Assembly: GCA_046566095.1 (NCBI GenBank)
Contig: JBKHXI010000081.1
Coordinates: forward strand, 1-6,772
Length of the DNA: 6,772 nucleotides
Reading direction: 5' to 3'
Origin: CAMPJU01 sp046566095
Lineage (GTDB): Bacteria; Pseudomonadota; Gammaproteobacteria; Xanthomonadales; Xanthomonadaceae
Each line of letters opens with the position of its first letter. Within the stretch, counting starts at the first letter, position 1. Below are positions 1 to 5,574 of this stretch, one piece after another. The position numbers were made by a program, and so were the translations under genes. Below the pieces are notes generated by a model. It saw only the letters and a program-made list of their open reading frames with translations. It did not search any database and was not told the origin of the DNA.

Positions 1-83
1 TTCTTCTTGTTCTTGTCGGTGGTGTAGAAGTGGCCGGTGCCGGCCGAGGAGATCAGGCGGATCTTGTCGCGCTTGGTAGCCAT
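1..83 (-). CDS. rpmG: 50S ribosomal protein L33 (3' part outside window)
   Basis: Structural protein of the large ribosomal subunit. The window shows the first 27 codons, beginning MATKRDKIRLISSAGTGHFY and continuing TTDKNKK. This is the standard start of proteobacterial L33 (about 50-55 residues in full), so roughly half the gene is present and the rest runs off the left edge. The start at 83 is fixed by an AGGAGG site 6 nt upstream (90-95). Only 11 bp separate it from the rpmB stop codon, and the first base of the Shine-Dalgarno site is the last base of that stop, so L33 translation is probably coupled to L28. The rpmB-rpmG order is the usual one in proteobacteria. Expression is expected from the promoter upstream of rpmB. 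Nothing in the visible part is unusual. Confidence 0.95.
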   Translation of the reverse strand, partial: MATKRDKIRLISSAGTGHFYTTDKNKK

Positions 84-89
84 GGTCGT

Positions 90-95
90 CCTCCT
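90..95 (-). promoter_or_regulatory. Shine-Dalgarno site of rpmG
   Basis: On the minus strand this reads AGGAGG, 6 nt before the rpmG ATG at 83. It shares its first base with the TGA stop of rpmB (95-97), an arrangement that favours translational coupling of the two ribosomal protein genes. Confidence 0.8.
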
Positions 96-331
96 CAGAT
101 CTTCTCGCCGCGGGCGCGCAGCTCGGCCAGCACGGCGTCGATGCCGTTCTTGTCGATGGTGCGCAGCGCGGCGCTGGAAACGCGCAGCTTCACCCAGCGG
201 TTCTCGGAGGCCACCCAGAAGCGGCGCTCGTGGAGGTTGGGCAGCCAGCGCCGCCGCGTCTTGTTGTTCGCATGCGAGACGTTGTTGCCGCTGCGCACGC
301 CCTTGCCGGTCACTTGGCACACCCTGGCCAT
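95..331 (-). CDS. rpmB: 50S ribosomal protein L28
   Basis: Large-subunit ribosomal protein of 78 residues, the normal length for L28. It starts MARVCQVTGKGVRSGNNVSH, has the family landmarks TRRRWLPNLHERRFW (about residues 26-40) and KLRVSSAALRTIDKNGID (about 48-65), and ends in ARGEKI. The open frame extends 25 codons further upstream, but that part has no L28 similarity. The ATG at 331 gives the canonical N-terminus and is preceded by AGGAAGG at 6 nt. It is the first gene of a two-gene operon with rpmG, which follows after 11 bp. A sigma70-like promoter lies about 170 bp upstream. No oddities are seen. Confidence 0.97.
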   Translation of the reverse strand: MARVCQVTGKGVRSGNNVSHANNKTRRRWLPNLHERRFWVASENRWVKLRVSSAALRTIDKNGIDAVLAELRARGEKI

Positions 332-337
332 GAAGCA

Positions 338-344
338 CCTTCCT
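338..344 (-). promoter_or_regulatory. Shine-Dalgarno site of rpmB
   Basis: AGGAAGG on the minus strand, 6 nt before the ATG at 331. It decides the rpmB start against the longer open frame that begins at 406, which lacks L28 similarity in its extra codons. Confidence 0.75.
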
Positions 345-359
345 GTCGATGTCGTTGGA

Positions 360-378
360 CCCGCCTTGGCCAGGCGGG
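360..378 (-). other. Small hairpin in the rpmB leader
   Basis: CCCGCCT at 360-366 pairs perfectly with AGGCGGG at 372-378 around a 5-nt loop, giving a 7-bp GC-rich stem. On the minus strand it lies about 30 nt upstream of the rpmB start, just before the Shine-Dalgarno site, in the presumed leader RNA. No T-run follows, so it does not look like an intrinsic terminator. It could be a structural or regulatory element of the ribosomal-protein mRNA, or chance in GC-rich DNA. Confidence 0.35.
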
Positions 379-498
379 CGTCGGCCCCGTGCCCGCAAGC
401 GGACACACGCGATTCGGGCGGGATTCCGCAGCCGAAACCCGCCCCGGCATCGCGCAGCGGGGGCGCAACCGGGCCGAGGCCCAGACGGCTAGCCGGGC

Positions 499-527
499 AT
501 TATGGCGTCGGCGCGGCGCGAGAGCAA
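499..527 (-). promoter_or_regulatory. Sigma70-like promoter for rpmB-rpmG
   Basis: On the minus strand TTGCTC (522-527) is followed after exactly 17 bp by CATAAT (499-504), which matches TATAAT at five of six positions. It is the only A/T-rich -10-like hexamer noticed in the spacer. It points at rpmB and would start transcription near 492, leaving a leader of about 160 nt. The -35 element matches only its TTG core. Confidence 0.5.
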
Positions 528-599
528 GCAGGCCCGGACGGCAGGCCGACCGCGGGTCCCCAGATGTCCCTCCAGGGGGCTCAGGAGGCAGCCAGCGGA

Positions 600-881
600 T
601 CAGTCCACGACCTGCGCGGTCCTGCCGGCACGCCGGATCAGGTGCAGGTTGCGCAGGTAAATCGCCAGTCCGGCGCCCTGGCCGACCACGAACACCGGGT
701 CGGCGCGGTGGATGGCGTAGGCGAGCAGGACGCCGCTGCCAGCGATGCTCAGGTACCAGAAGGCGGTCGGCAGCACGCTGCGGCGCGCGCGTTCGGAGGC
801 CAGCCATTGCAGCAGGAAACGGGCCGAGAACAGCGCCTGGCCGAGCAGGCCGATGCCGATCCAAATCGTGGCGGTACTCAT
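600..881 (-). CDS. Stand-alone LAB_N domain membrane protein (lipid A biosynthesis N-terminal domain family)
   Basis: Small inner-membrane protein of 93 residues with three predicted transmembrane helices: about residues 4-24, 41-58 and 61-80. Conserved LAB_N features are visible: FSARFLLQWLASE (18-30), PTAFWYLSIAGSG (38-50), and DPVFVVGQGAGLAIYLRNL (61-79). The family is named for a domain fused to the N-terminus of some LpxB proteins, but no LpxB catalytic part is present here. Stand-alone versions often sit beside GT2 and ArnT-like genes (remembered context). The start at 881 has AGGGAG 8 nt upstream and overlaps the TGA of the preceding glycosyltransferase as ATGA, so the two are translationally coupled. 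By inference it assists the synthase or moves the lipid-linked sugar across the membrane, as ArnE/ArnF do. The function of the family is not established. Confidence 0.87.
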   Translation of the reverse strand: MSTATIWIGIGLLGQALFSARFLLQWLASERARRSVLPTAFWYLSIAGSGVLLAYAIHRADPVFVVGQGAGLAIYLRNLHLIRRAGRTAQVVD

Positions 882-1693
882 GTCACAGGCTCCCTGGTTG
901 CCCCGCCGACCATCCGCGGCGGCGTCGTCTCGGCCACGTGCAAGACCCGGCTGCGACGGATCAGCCAGGCCACACCCAGCAGATCGACCAGTCCGACCCG
1001 CAGGCGCCCGAGGTTGGTGTAATGGCTGCGCCCGCTGCCGCGCGCGCGGTGCGCCACCGGCACGCTTCGCGTCGACCAGCCGGCGCGCTGCATGAGCGCC
1101 GGCAGGTAGCGGTGCATGTGGTCGAAGTACGGCAGATCGAGGAAAGCCGCCCGCTCGAACAACTTGATGCCGCAGCCGGTGTCCGGAGTGGCGTCGCGCA
1201 GCAGGCGGCTGCGCACCGCGTTGGCGATCCGCGAGGCCAGCCTGCGGCTCCAGCGATCGCGTCGGTCGAGCCGCCAGCCGCCGATCAGGCGCGTGCCCGG
1301 GTCGGCCTCGTCGCGCGTCCGCAGCAGGCGCGGAATATCGGCCGGATCGTTCTGTCCGTCGCCGTCGAGGGTGGCGATCCACTGCGCACGCGCCGCGAGC
1401 ACGCCGTTTCGGATCGCCAGGCTCTGGCCTCCCCGTCGGGCGTGCCGCAGGATCCGCAGTTGCGGCACCCGTGCCGCCAGCGCGCGCAGCACCTCGTCGG
1501 TACCATCCTGGCTGGCGTCGTCGACACAGACGATCTCGAACGGCAGCAGGTGGGCGAGCGCCGCCACCACGTCTTCGACCAGCGCGCCCAGGTTGCCGGC
1601 CTCGTCGTGCGCGGGAATCACCACCGACAGGGCGGGCGGCCCGGGCTGGACCGGCCGCGGGTCGTCGGGAACCAGGGCGAGCATGGTGGACAT
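878..1693 (-). CDS. Family 2 glycosyltransferase, probable polyprenyl-phosphate sugar synthase
   Basis: GT-A fold enzyme expected at the inner face of the cytoplasmic membrane, transferring a sugar from a nucleotide donor to undecaprenyl phosphate (DPM1/ArnC/RgtE-like group). Using the ATG at 1693 (271 residues), the nucleotide-binding start LSVVIPAHDE is at 22-31, VCVDDASQDGTDE at 55-67, and the metal-binding DxD lies in TLDGDGQNDPADIP (108-121; D110, D112). Acceptor-side motifs are DTGCGIKLFE (171-180) and the conserved HRYLPAL (194-200). A hydrophobic stretch near 233-246 may anchor it peripherally; the two C-terminal helices of ArnC are lacking. An in-frame ATG at 1744 would add 17 residues rich in Pro and Arg. 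Neither start has a good Shine-Dalgarno site, and 1693 is preferred because family members begin close to the first beta strand. It is downstream of the sensor kinase gene and overlaps the LAB_N gene by 4 nt. Galacturonate as the sugar is inferred only from the nearby epimerase. Confidence 0.9.
   Translation of the reverse strand: MSTMLALVPDDPRPVQPGPPALSVVIPAHDEAGNLGALVEDVVAALAHLLPFEIVCVDDASQDGTDEVLRALAARVPQLRILRHARRGGQSLAIRNGVLAARAQWIATLDGDGQNDPADIPRLLRTRDEADPGTRLIGGWRLDRRDRWSRRLASRIANAVRSRLLRDATPDTGCGIKLFERAAFLDLPYFDHMHRYLPALMQRAGWSTRSVPVAHRARGSGRSHYTNLGRLRVGLVDLLGVAWLIRRSRVLHVAETTPPRMVGGATREPVT
890..895 (-). promoter_or_regulatory. Shine-Dalgarno site of the LAB_N gene
   Basis: AGGGAG on the minus strand, 8 nt before the ATG at 881. 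It lies inside the last codons of the glycosyltransferase gene and supports the ATGA-overlapping start. Confidence 0.6.
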
Positions 1694-1700
1694 GCGGGCT

Positions 1701-1708
1701 GGGGGGGG
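1701..1708. repeat. Eight-base G tract (C8 in mRNA sense) at the glycosyltransferase start
   Basis: Eight consecutive G on the plus strand lie between the two in-frame candidate starts of the GT2 gene (1744 and 1693). GGCTG (1697-1701) and CAGCC (1709-1713) flank it as a short inverted repeat, so the tract would form most of a hairpin loop. If translation starts at 1744, length changes would shift the frame. If it starts at 1693, the tract is in the leader. Confidence 0.6.
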
Positions 1709-1765
1709 CAGCCGGGGCGGCAACCAAAGGCTGCGTTCCCGCATGTCGGAAACGCGTCGGAGCGC

Positions 1766-3064
1766 TCAACCGGGCGGGGTCAGCGCTCGGCTCAGGTCGA
1801 GGGTCGCCACCGTGCCGCGCGGACCGGGCGAGGCGAACTGGAGCTGCCAGCCCAAGTGACGGCACAGCCGGCCGATCAGGTCGAGCCCGATGCCGCCGCC
1901 GCGCCAGGCTTCGCGCGCTTGGCGGGCGTATATCGCGCTGATCTGTTCCGGCGACATGCCATGGCCCGGATCCTCGATGCTGACCAGCGCCTGCGGACCT
2001 AGCCGGACCCGCACCGTTCCGCTGTCGCTGTTTTCGATCGCGTTGCGCAGCAGGTTGCCGACCGCGGCCTGCACGACCGCCAGCGGCGCGACGATCTCGA
2101 CCTGTGGCAGCGCTTCGACCATGATCTCGAGGTTCTTGCCGGCGCACAGATGGCGGTGATCGTCGGCGATCTCCGGCAGCAGCCGATGCAGCGCGATTCG
2201 GTCGCCTTCGCCGGCGAGGCGCCCAGGGTCGCGGGCCAGCAGCAGCAGCATCTGCACCAGCTGCTCGACGTTTCGCGCGGTCCTGAGCACGCGCTGCACC
2301 TGCAACCGCGCTGCAGGCGGCATCTCTGCGATCAGCGCCAGTTCGCAGGCGCCGACGATCACCGCCACAGGCGTGCGCAGTTCGTGGCTAACACTGTCGA
2401 CGAAGGCGCGCTCGCGCTCGACGAGCTGGTTCTGCCGCTGCAGGAAGGCGTCCAGCGCGCCGGCCACGACGTCGAGTTCCGCGCTCGACGGCTTCGGCGC
2501 CGCGATCCGCTGATCCGGCACGTCCGGTTGCAACGCCGCGATCTCGCTGGCGATCTGGCGCAGCGGGCGTACCAGCCGGCCGACCCCCCATGCGACCACT
2601 GCCGCCAGCACGGCGACCATCAGCAGGCTGATCAAGACCGCCCAGTTCGCGAACACGCGCTCGGTACGCTCGAATTCGTCTATGTTGAGCGCCAGCATCA
2701 GCCGGCCGCCGGCCGGACCGCGCACCAGCACCGCGTGTTCAGCGCCGTCGATAGACACCTCATCGTGCAGGCCCGGCTGCAACGCCCACAGGGTCGCCGG
2801 CATCGGTTCGCCGCTGCCTTCGACGAACAGCCGCACCAGCCCCGGGTCGGCCGGCCGCCAACCCGGATCGCGCCTCAGTCGATCCTCGAACTGGTCCAGT
2901 TCGAGCTGCAGCAGCGAGTCCAACACTAATCTCTCGGCCCGTTCATGGACGATTCCCGCGTGCGCCAGCAACACCACGGTCGCCAGCAGCAGGTAGGCCG
3001 ACACACCGACGGTGATCCGCCGTTGCAGGCTCAGGCTAGCGCGCGCGCCGCTAGGCCGATGCAT
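1766..3064 (-). CDS. Sensor histidine kinase, ColS-like
   Basis: Inner-membrane sensor of 432 residues, the expected partner of the response regulator encoded just upstream. Order of parts: short cytoplasmic tail, TM1 about 17-38, periplasmic loop about 39-140, TM2 about 141-162, HAMP-like linker about 161-213, dimerization/phosphoacceptor helix with SHELRTP (phosphorylated H227), then an ATPase domain with the N box NLLRNAIENS (337-346), G1 box DPGHGM (365-370) and G2 box GGGIGLDL (389-396). All catalytic motifs look intact. The periplasmic loop ends in DEFERTERV (129-137), containing an ExxE (E132, E135), a motif linked to metal sensing in PmrB and ColS. The start at 3064 overlaps the regulator's end by 14 nt, indicating translational coupling; no strong Shine-Dalgarno site is seen. 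The glycosyltransferase gene follows downstream, suggesting one envelope-modification operon. ColS identity is inferred from partner and layout. Confidence 0.93.
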   Translation of the reverse strand: MHRPSGARASLSLQRRITVGVSAYLLLATVVLLAHAGIVHERAERLVLDSLLQLELDQFEDRLRRDPGWRPADPGLVRLFVEGSGEPMPATLWALQPGLHDEVSIDGAEHAVLVRGPAGGRLMLALNIDEFERTERVFANWAVLISLLMVAVLAAVVAWGVGRLVRPLRQIASEIAALQPDVPDQRIAAPKPSSAELDVVAGALDAFLQRQNQLVERERAFVDSVSHELRTPVAVIVGACELALIAEMPPAARLQVQRVLRTARNVEQLVQMLLLLARDPGRLAGEGDRIALHRLLPEIADDHRHLCAGKNLEIMVEALPQVEIVAPLAVVQAAVGNLLRNAIENSDSGTVRVRLGPQALVSIEDPGHGMSPEQISAIYARQAREAWRGGGIGLDLIGRLCRHLGWQLQFASPGPRGTVATLDLSRALTPPG

Positions 3065-3740
3065 CTGCGGGCACAGCGAGGCGATAGCCGACGCGCGGCA
3101 GGGTGTGGATCAGCTTGATGGGAAAGTCAGCATCCACGCTGCGCCGCAGTTCGTAGATGTGGGAGCGCAACTGGTCGCTGTCGGGCGGATCGTCGCCCCA
3201 CAATGACCGCTCCAGCTCCTCGCGGGTGACGGCCGCCGGACTGGCCTGCATCAGTACCTGCAACAGGCGCCGGCACGCCGGATACAAGCGCAGTGGCCTG
3301 CCCGCGCGCGTGACCTCGAGCGTGCCCTGATCCAAGCGCAGGTCGCCGACCTCCAGCACCCGGCCGCGACCGCGTCCGTGCGCACGTGCGACCAGGGCCT
3401 GCAGCCGCAGCTCGAGCTCGAGCAGGTCGAACGGCTTGGTCAGATAGTCGTCGGCGCCGGCGCGGAAGCCGGCGACCTTGTCGGGCAGCGTATCGCGCGC
3501 GGTCAGCATGATCACCGGCACGCCGCTGCTGTGCTCCTCGCGCAGCCGACGCAGCACGCTGGGTCCGTCCATGCGCGGCAGCACCCAGTCCAGCACGATC
3601 GCGTCGTAGGTCTGGCTGGTCGCCAGATGCAGGCCGGTGCGGCCGTCCGGAGCAACGTCGAGCTGGTGGCCACGCGGTTCGAAGTAGTCGAACAGGTTGG
3701 CCACCAGGCTGCGGTTGTCCTCCACTACCAGCAAACGCAT
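3051..3740 (-). CDS. colR: OmpR-family response regulator, ColR-like
   Basis: DNA-binding response regulator of 229 residues. The receiver domain (1-118) has acidic residues E7/D8, phosphorylation site D51 (in AIVLDWVLPRMDG), T80 and K102 (LTKPF). The winged-helix domain spans about 129-224, with LWGDDPPDSDQLRSHIYELR and the wing LIHTLPRVGYRLA. DYFEPRGH, GLHLA and the GDDxPDSDxLRSH block closely match ColR of Pseudomonas as I remember it, better than PmrA, PhoP or QseB. An upstream ATG at 3746 is possible, but AGGAG lies 1 nt from it and an ideal 7 nt from 3740, so 3740 is chosen. ColRS systems control lipopolysaccharide-modifying genes and tolerance of excess metals in Pseudomonas, and stress and virulence traits in Xanthomonas. 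Candidate targets here are its own operon and the divergent ArnT-like gene. Confidence 0.93.
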   Translation of the reverse strand: MRLLVVEDNRSLVANLFDYFEPRGHQLDVAPDGRTGLHLATSQTYDAIVLDWVLPRMDGPSVLRRLREEHSSGVPVIMLTARDTLPDKVAGFRAGADDYLTKPFDLLELELRLQALVARAHGRGRGRVLEVGDLRLDQGTLEVTRAGRPLRLYPACRRLLQVLMQASPAAVTREELERSLWGDDPPDSDQLRSHIYELRRSVDADFPIKLIHTLPRVGYRLAVPADASA

Positions 3741-3747
3741 CCGCATT

Positions 3748-3752
3748 CTCCT
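3748..3752 (-). promoter_or_regulatory. Shine-Dalgarno site of the response regulator gene
   Basis: AGGAG on the minus strand. The spacing is 7 nt to the ATG at 3740 but only 1 nt to the alternative ATG at 3746, so it selects the shorter start (MRLLVVEDN). Confidence 0.7.
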
Positions 3753-3765
3753 GCCCTACCGCCGC

Positions 3766-3795
3766 ATCATCCCGGAACCCGGCATGCTGCGGCAA
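3766..3795 (-). promoter_or_regulatory. Possible promoter of the two-component operon
   Basis: On the minus strand TTGCCG (3790-3795) is followed after 18 bp by GATGAT (3766-3771). Each hexamer matches the sigma70 consensus at four of six positions. One copy of the 11-bp direct repeat (3779-3789) lies inside the spacer. The elements are weak and the call is tentative. No comparable plus-strand promoter for the ArnT-like gene could be recognised. Confidence 0.25.
3779..3789. repeat. Direct repeat copy 1 (CCGGCATGCTG)
   Basis: Eleven bases identical to 3855-3865, both in the 154-bp divergent control region. The core GCATGC is self-complementary. The two copies are 76 bp apart start to start, close to seven helical turns. 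This is a possible paired operator for a dimeric regulator, although GC-rich DNA raises the chance of coincidence. Confidence 0.4.
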
Positions 3796-3831
3796 CGCAC
3801 GTGGGAAGCCTGTCGGAACCGCCGGAGGACT

Positions 3832-3850
3832 CCCACGGATTTCCGATGGG
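3832..3850. promoter_or_regulatory. Palindrome upstream of the ArnT-like gene
   Basis: CCCACGGA (3832-3839) is mirrored by TCCG-A-TGGG (3842-3850). The eight paired bases are interrupted only by one extra A (3846), around a 2-bp centre. It lies 45 bp before the ATG at 3895. It could be an operator or, if transcribed, a leader hairpin. No protein is assigned. Confidence 0.35.
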
Positions 3851-3854
3851 GCCG

Positions 3855-3865
3855 CCGGCATGCTG
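3855..3865. repeat. Direct repeat copy 2 (CCGGCATGCTG)
   Basis: Second copy of the 11-bp repeat at 3779-3789, in the same orientation. It sits inside a 14-bp near-palindrome (3854-3867, one mismatched pair) about 30 bp upstream of the ArnT-like start and next to the 3832-3850 palindrome. Confidence 0.4.
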
Positions 3866-3894
3866 GCGCGCCCACTTCCGCGACCAGGCCTGCC

Positions 3895-5574
3895 ATGCCC
3901 GTCCGAACGCGCCCCCTGCCGTGGCTGCTGCTGGCCTTACTGTCGCTGGGCGCGGGTCTCGGCCTGCGCGACCCGTCGCCGCCGGACGAGCCGCGCTTCG
4001 TGCTCGCGGCGCGCCACATGGTCGAATCCGGCAACTGGCTCCTGCCCCGCCGCGGCAGCGAACTGTACGCCCACAAGCCACCGCTGTTCATGTGGGCACA
4101 GGCGGCCGGCTTCCGGCTGAGCGGCTCCTGGCGCATCGGGTTCCTGCTGCCGTCGCTCGCAGCGGCGATGCTGACCCTGATCCTGGTCTACGACCTTGGT
4201 CGCCGGCTGTGGAACCGCCGGATCGGCCTGCTGGCCATGCTGGCCCTGCTGTCGACTCTGCAGTTCGGACTGCAGGCCAAGCGCGCGCAGATCGACATGC
4301 TTCTGGTGGCGATGACCACGCTGGCGCTGTGGGCGCTGCTCCTCCATTTTCTGCGCGGACCGAAGCCCGGTCTGCTCGGTCTGGGGGGCTTTGCGGCGGG
4401 GCTCGGCACGGTGACCAAGGGCGTCGGCTTCCTGCCGCTGCTGCTTATCCTGCCCGTGGCCTGGGGATTGCGAGACCGTCCTGGACCACGCCGTCCATGG
4501 CGCGCCGCCGGCCTGCTCGCCGGCGCTTTCCTGGCCGGGACCGCGGTCTGGCTGCTGCCGCTGGGCTGGACCGCCGTCGGCGGCAGCGACCCGGCACTGC
4601 GCCAGTACCTGCACGAGATCCTGTTCCGGCAGACCGCGATCCGATACGCGGACGCCTGGCATCACCTGCAGCCGGCCTGGTACTACCTGCAGGTGATCGC
4701 CACTATGTGGCTGCCGGGCGCGCTGCTGCTGCCCTGGCTGCTGCCGGCGTGGCGGCGGCGGTGGCGGCGCGGCGACGCGCGCCTGATCGCCTTGCTCGGA
4801 TGGAGCCTGCTGGTCCTGCTGTTCTTCAGCGCCAGCCCGGGCAAACGCGAGGTCTACATCTTCCCCGCGTTGCCGGCTCTTTGCCTGGCCGCGGCGCCCA
4901 TGCTGCCGGGGCTGCTGCGTCGGCGCGGCGTGCAGAGGGTTCTGTGCGGCTGGCTGCTGCTGCTCGCGACAGCGCTGTTGGCGGGCGCCGGCGGCGGTCT
5001 CGTGGAGGCGCGCTGGGCACAGCGGCTGGTCGAGCAGCGCGGCCTGCTCGAAGACGAGATGCGCACCCTAGTCGCCTGGGTCGCGGCACTGGGTGCGGGC
5101 GCGCTGGGCTCCGCTCTCTGGGGTCTTCGCGGCCGGGCCGGCGCCGCTACCCTCGCCTGCTCGCTGCTGCTGTTCGCCGGGTACGGCCTCGGCATCGCGC
5201 CGGCGCTGGATGCCAGCAGTTCGGCGCGACGGCTGATGATCGATGTGCGCGCCCGGATCGGCGCAGAGGCCGAGCTCGGGCTGGTCGGCTGGCGCGAACA
5301 GCACCTGCTGCAGGCGCGCGGCGCGGTCGCCGAGTTCGGGTTCGAGGCACCGCTGTCACTGCAGTGGCAGGCCGGCCTGGCATGGCTGCGGGAGGCCCCG
5401 GAGCGGCGCTGGCTGTTTGTCCTGGACCGGGAACTGCCGGACTGCGTCGAGCGCCCGCGCACCGAGCGCGTCGGGCGCTCCAACCGTCGCGACTGGCTGC
5501 TGGTGCCGGGCCCGGCTGCGGCCGGCTGTACCGTCGCGGACGACGCCCGGGCTCAGGCGTCCGCGCCGAAGTAG
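3895..5574 (+). CDS. ArnT-like family 39 glycosyltransferase, probable lipid A/LPS sugar transferase
   Basis: Polytopic inner-membrane enzyme of 559 residues, close to the ArnT length of about 550. It is expected to transfer a sugar from undecaprenyl phosphate to lipid A or LPS core on the periplasmic side. After TM1 (about 9-24) comes the catalytic loop with PPDEPRF (29-35; D31-E32 the likely catalytic acids), MVESGNWLLP (42-51) and the AHKPPLFMW block (59-67; ArnT usually has KPPL). Many hydrophobic segments follow, then SPGKREVYIFPALPAL (314-329), also ArnT-like, and a soluble C-terminal domain (about 440-559). The frame is open from 3697, but codons before 3895 are not membrane-like and overlap the regulator gene. 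ATG 3895 puts TM1 near the start, with only a weak AGG Shine-Dalgarno. The gene diverges from the ColR-like regulator, suggesting control by it. Its 3' end overlaps the convergent epimerase gene by 22 bp. The transferred sugar cannot be read from sequence. Confidence 0.92.
   Translation: MPVRTRPLPWLLLALLSLGAGLGLRDPSPPDEPRFVLAARHMVESGNWLLPRRGSELYAHKPPLFMWAQAAGFRLSGSWRIGFLLPSLAAAMLTLILVYDLGRRLWNRRIGLLAMLALLSTLQFGLQAKRAQIDMLLVAMTTLALWALLLHFLRGPKPGLLGLGGFAAGLGTVTKGVGFLPLLLILPVAWGLRDRPGPRRPWRAAGLLAGAFLAGTAVWLLPLGWTAVGGSDPALRQYLHEILFRQTAIRYADAWHHLQPAWYYLQVIATMWLPGALLLPWLLPAWRRRWRRGDARLIALLGWSLLVLLFFSASPGKREVYIFPALPALCLAAAPMLPGLLRRRGVQRVLCGWLLLLATALLAGAGGGLVEARWAQRLVEQRGLLEDEMRTLVAWVAALGAGALGSALWGLRGRAGAATLACSLLLFAGYGLGIAPALDASSSARRLMIDVRARIGAEAELGLVGWREQHLLQARGAVAEFGFEAPLSLQWQAGLAWLREAPERRWLFVLDRELPDCVERPRTERVGRSNRRDWLLVPGPAAAGCTVADDARAQASAPK

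Larger units (their letters stand above)
332..599. other. Intergenic spacer between rpmB and the LAB_N gene
   Basis: This 268-bp stretch has no convincing gene on either strand. It contains the rpmB Shine-Dalgarno site, the 360-378 hairpin and the promoter-like elements at 499-527. The part nearest the LAB_N stop (540-599) has only a weak inverted repeat, CCTCC (569-573) with GGAGG (584-588), and no T-tract, so no intrinsic terminator is apparent for the upstream operon. Confidence 0.6.

Noticed and set aside
332..406. A 25-residue N-terminal extension of L28
   Set aside because: L28 is normally 78 residues starting MARVCQVTGK; that start has AGGAAGG at 6 nt, and the extension has no similarity.
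569..588. Possible intrinsic terminator after the LAB_N gene (CCTCC/GGAGG)
   Set aside because: The stem is only 5 bp with a 10-nt loop and there is no T-run on the minus strand.
230..2002. A plus-strand 590-codon open frame opposite rpmB, LAB_N, GT2 and the kinase
   Set aside because: It is low-complexity and Arg/Gln/Pro-rich, without recognisable domains, and antisense to well-supported genes.
600..2147. A single 515-codon minus-strand frame suggesting a long N-terminal extension or fusion for the LAB_N protein
   Set aside because: Only the last 93 codons have family motifs and membrane segments. The rest is a shadow of the GT2 and kinase genes. The ATG at 881 has a good Shine-Dalgarno site and an ATGA overlap.
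3697..3894. N-terminal extension of the ArnT-like protein from ATG 3697 or 3784
   Set aside because: The extra residues are Arg-rich, overlap the regulator gene and its control region, and would displace the first membrane segment. ATG 3895 gives the normal family N-terminus and length.
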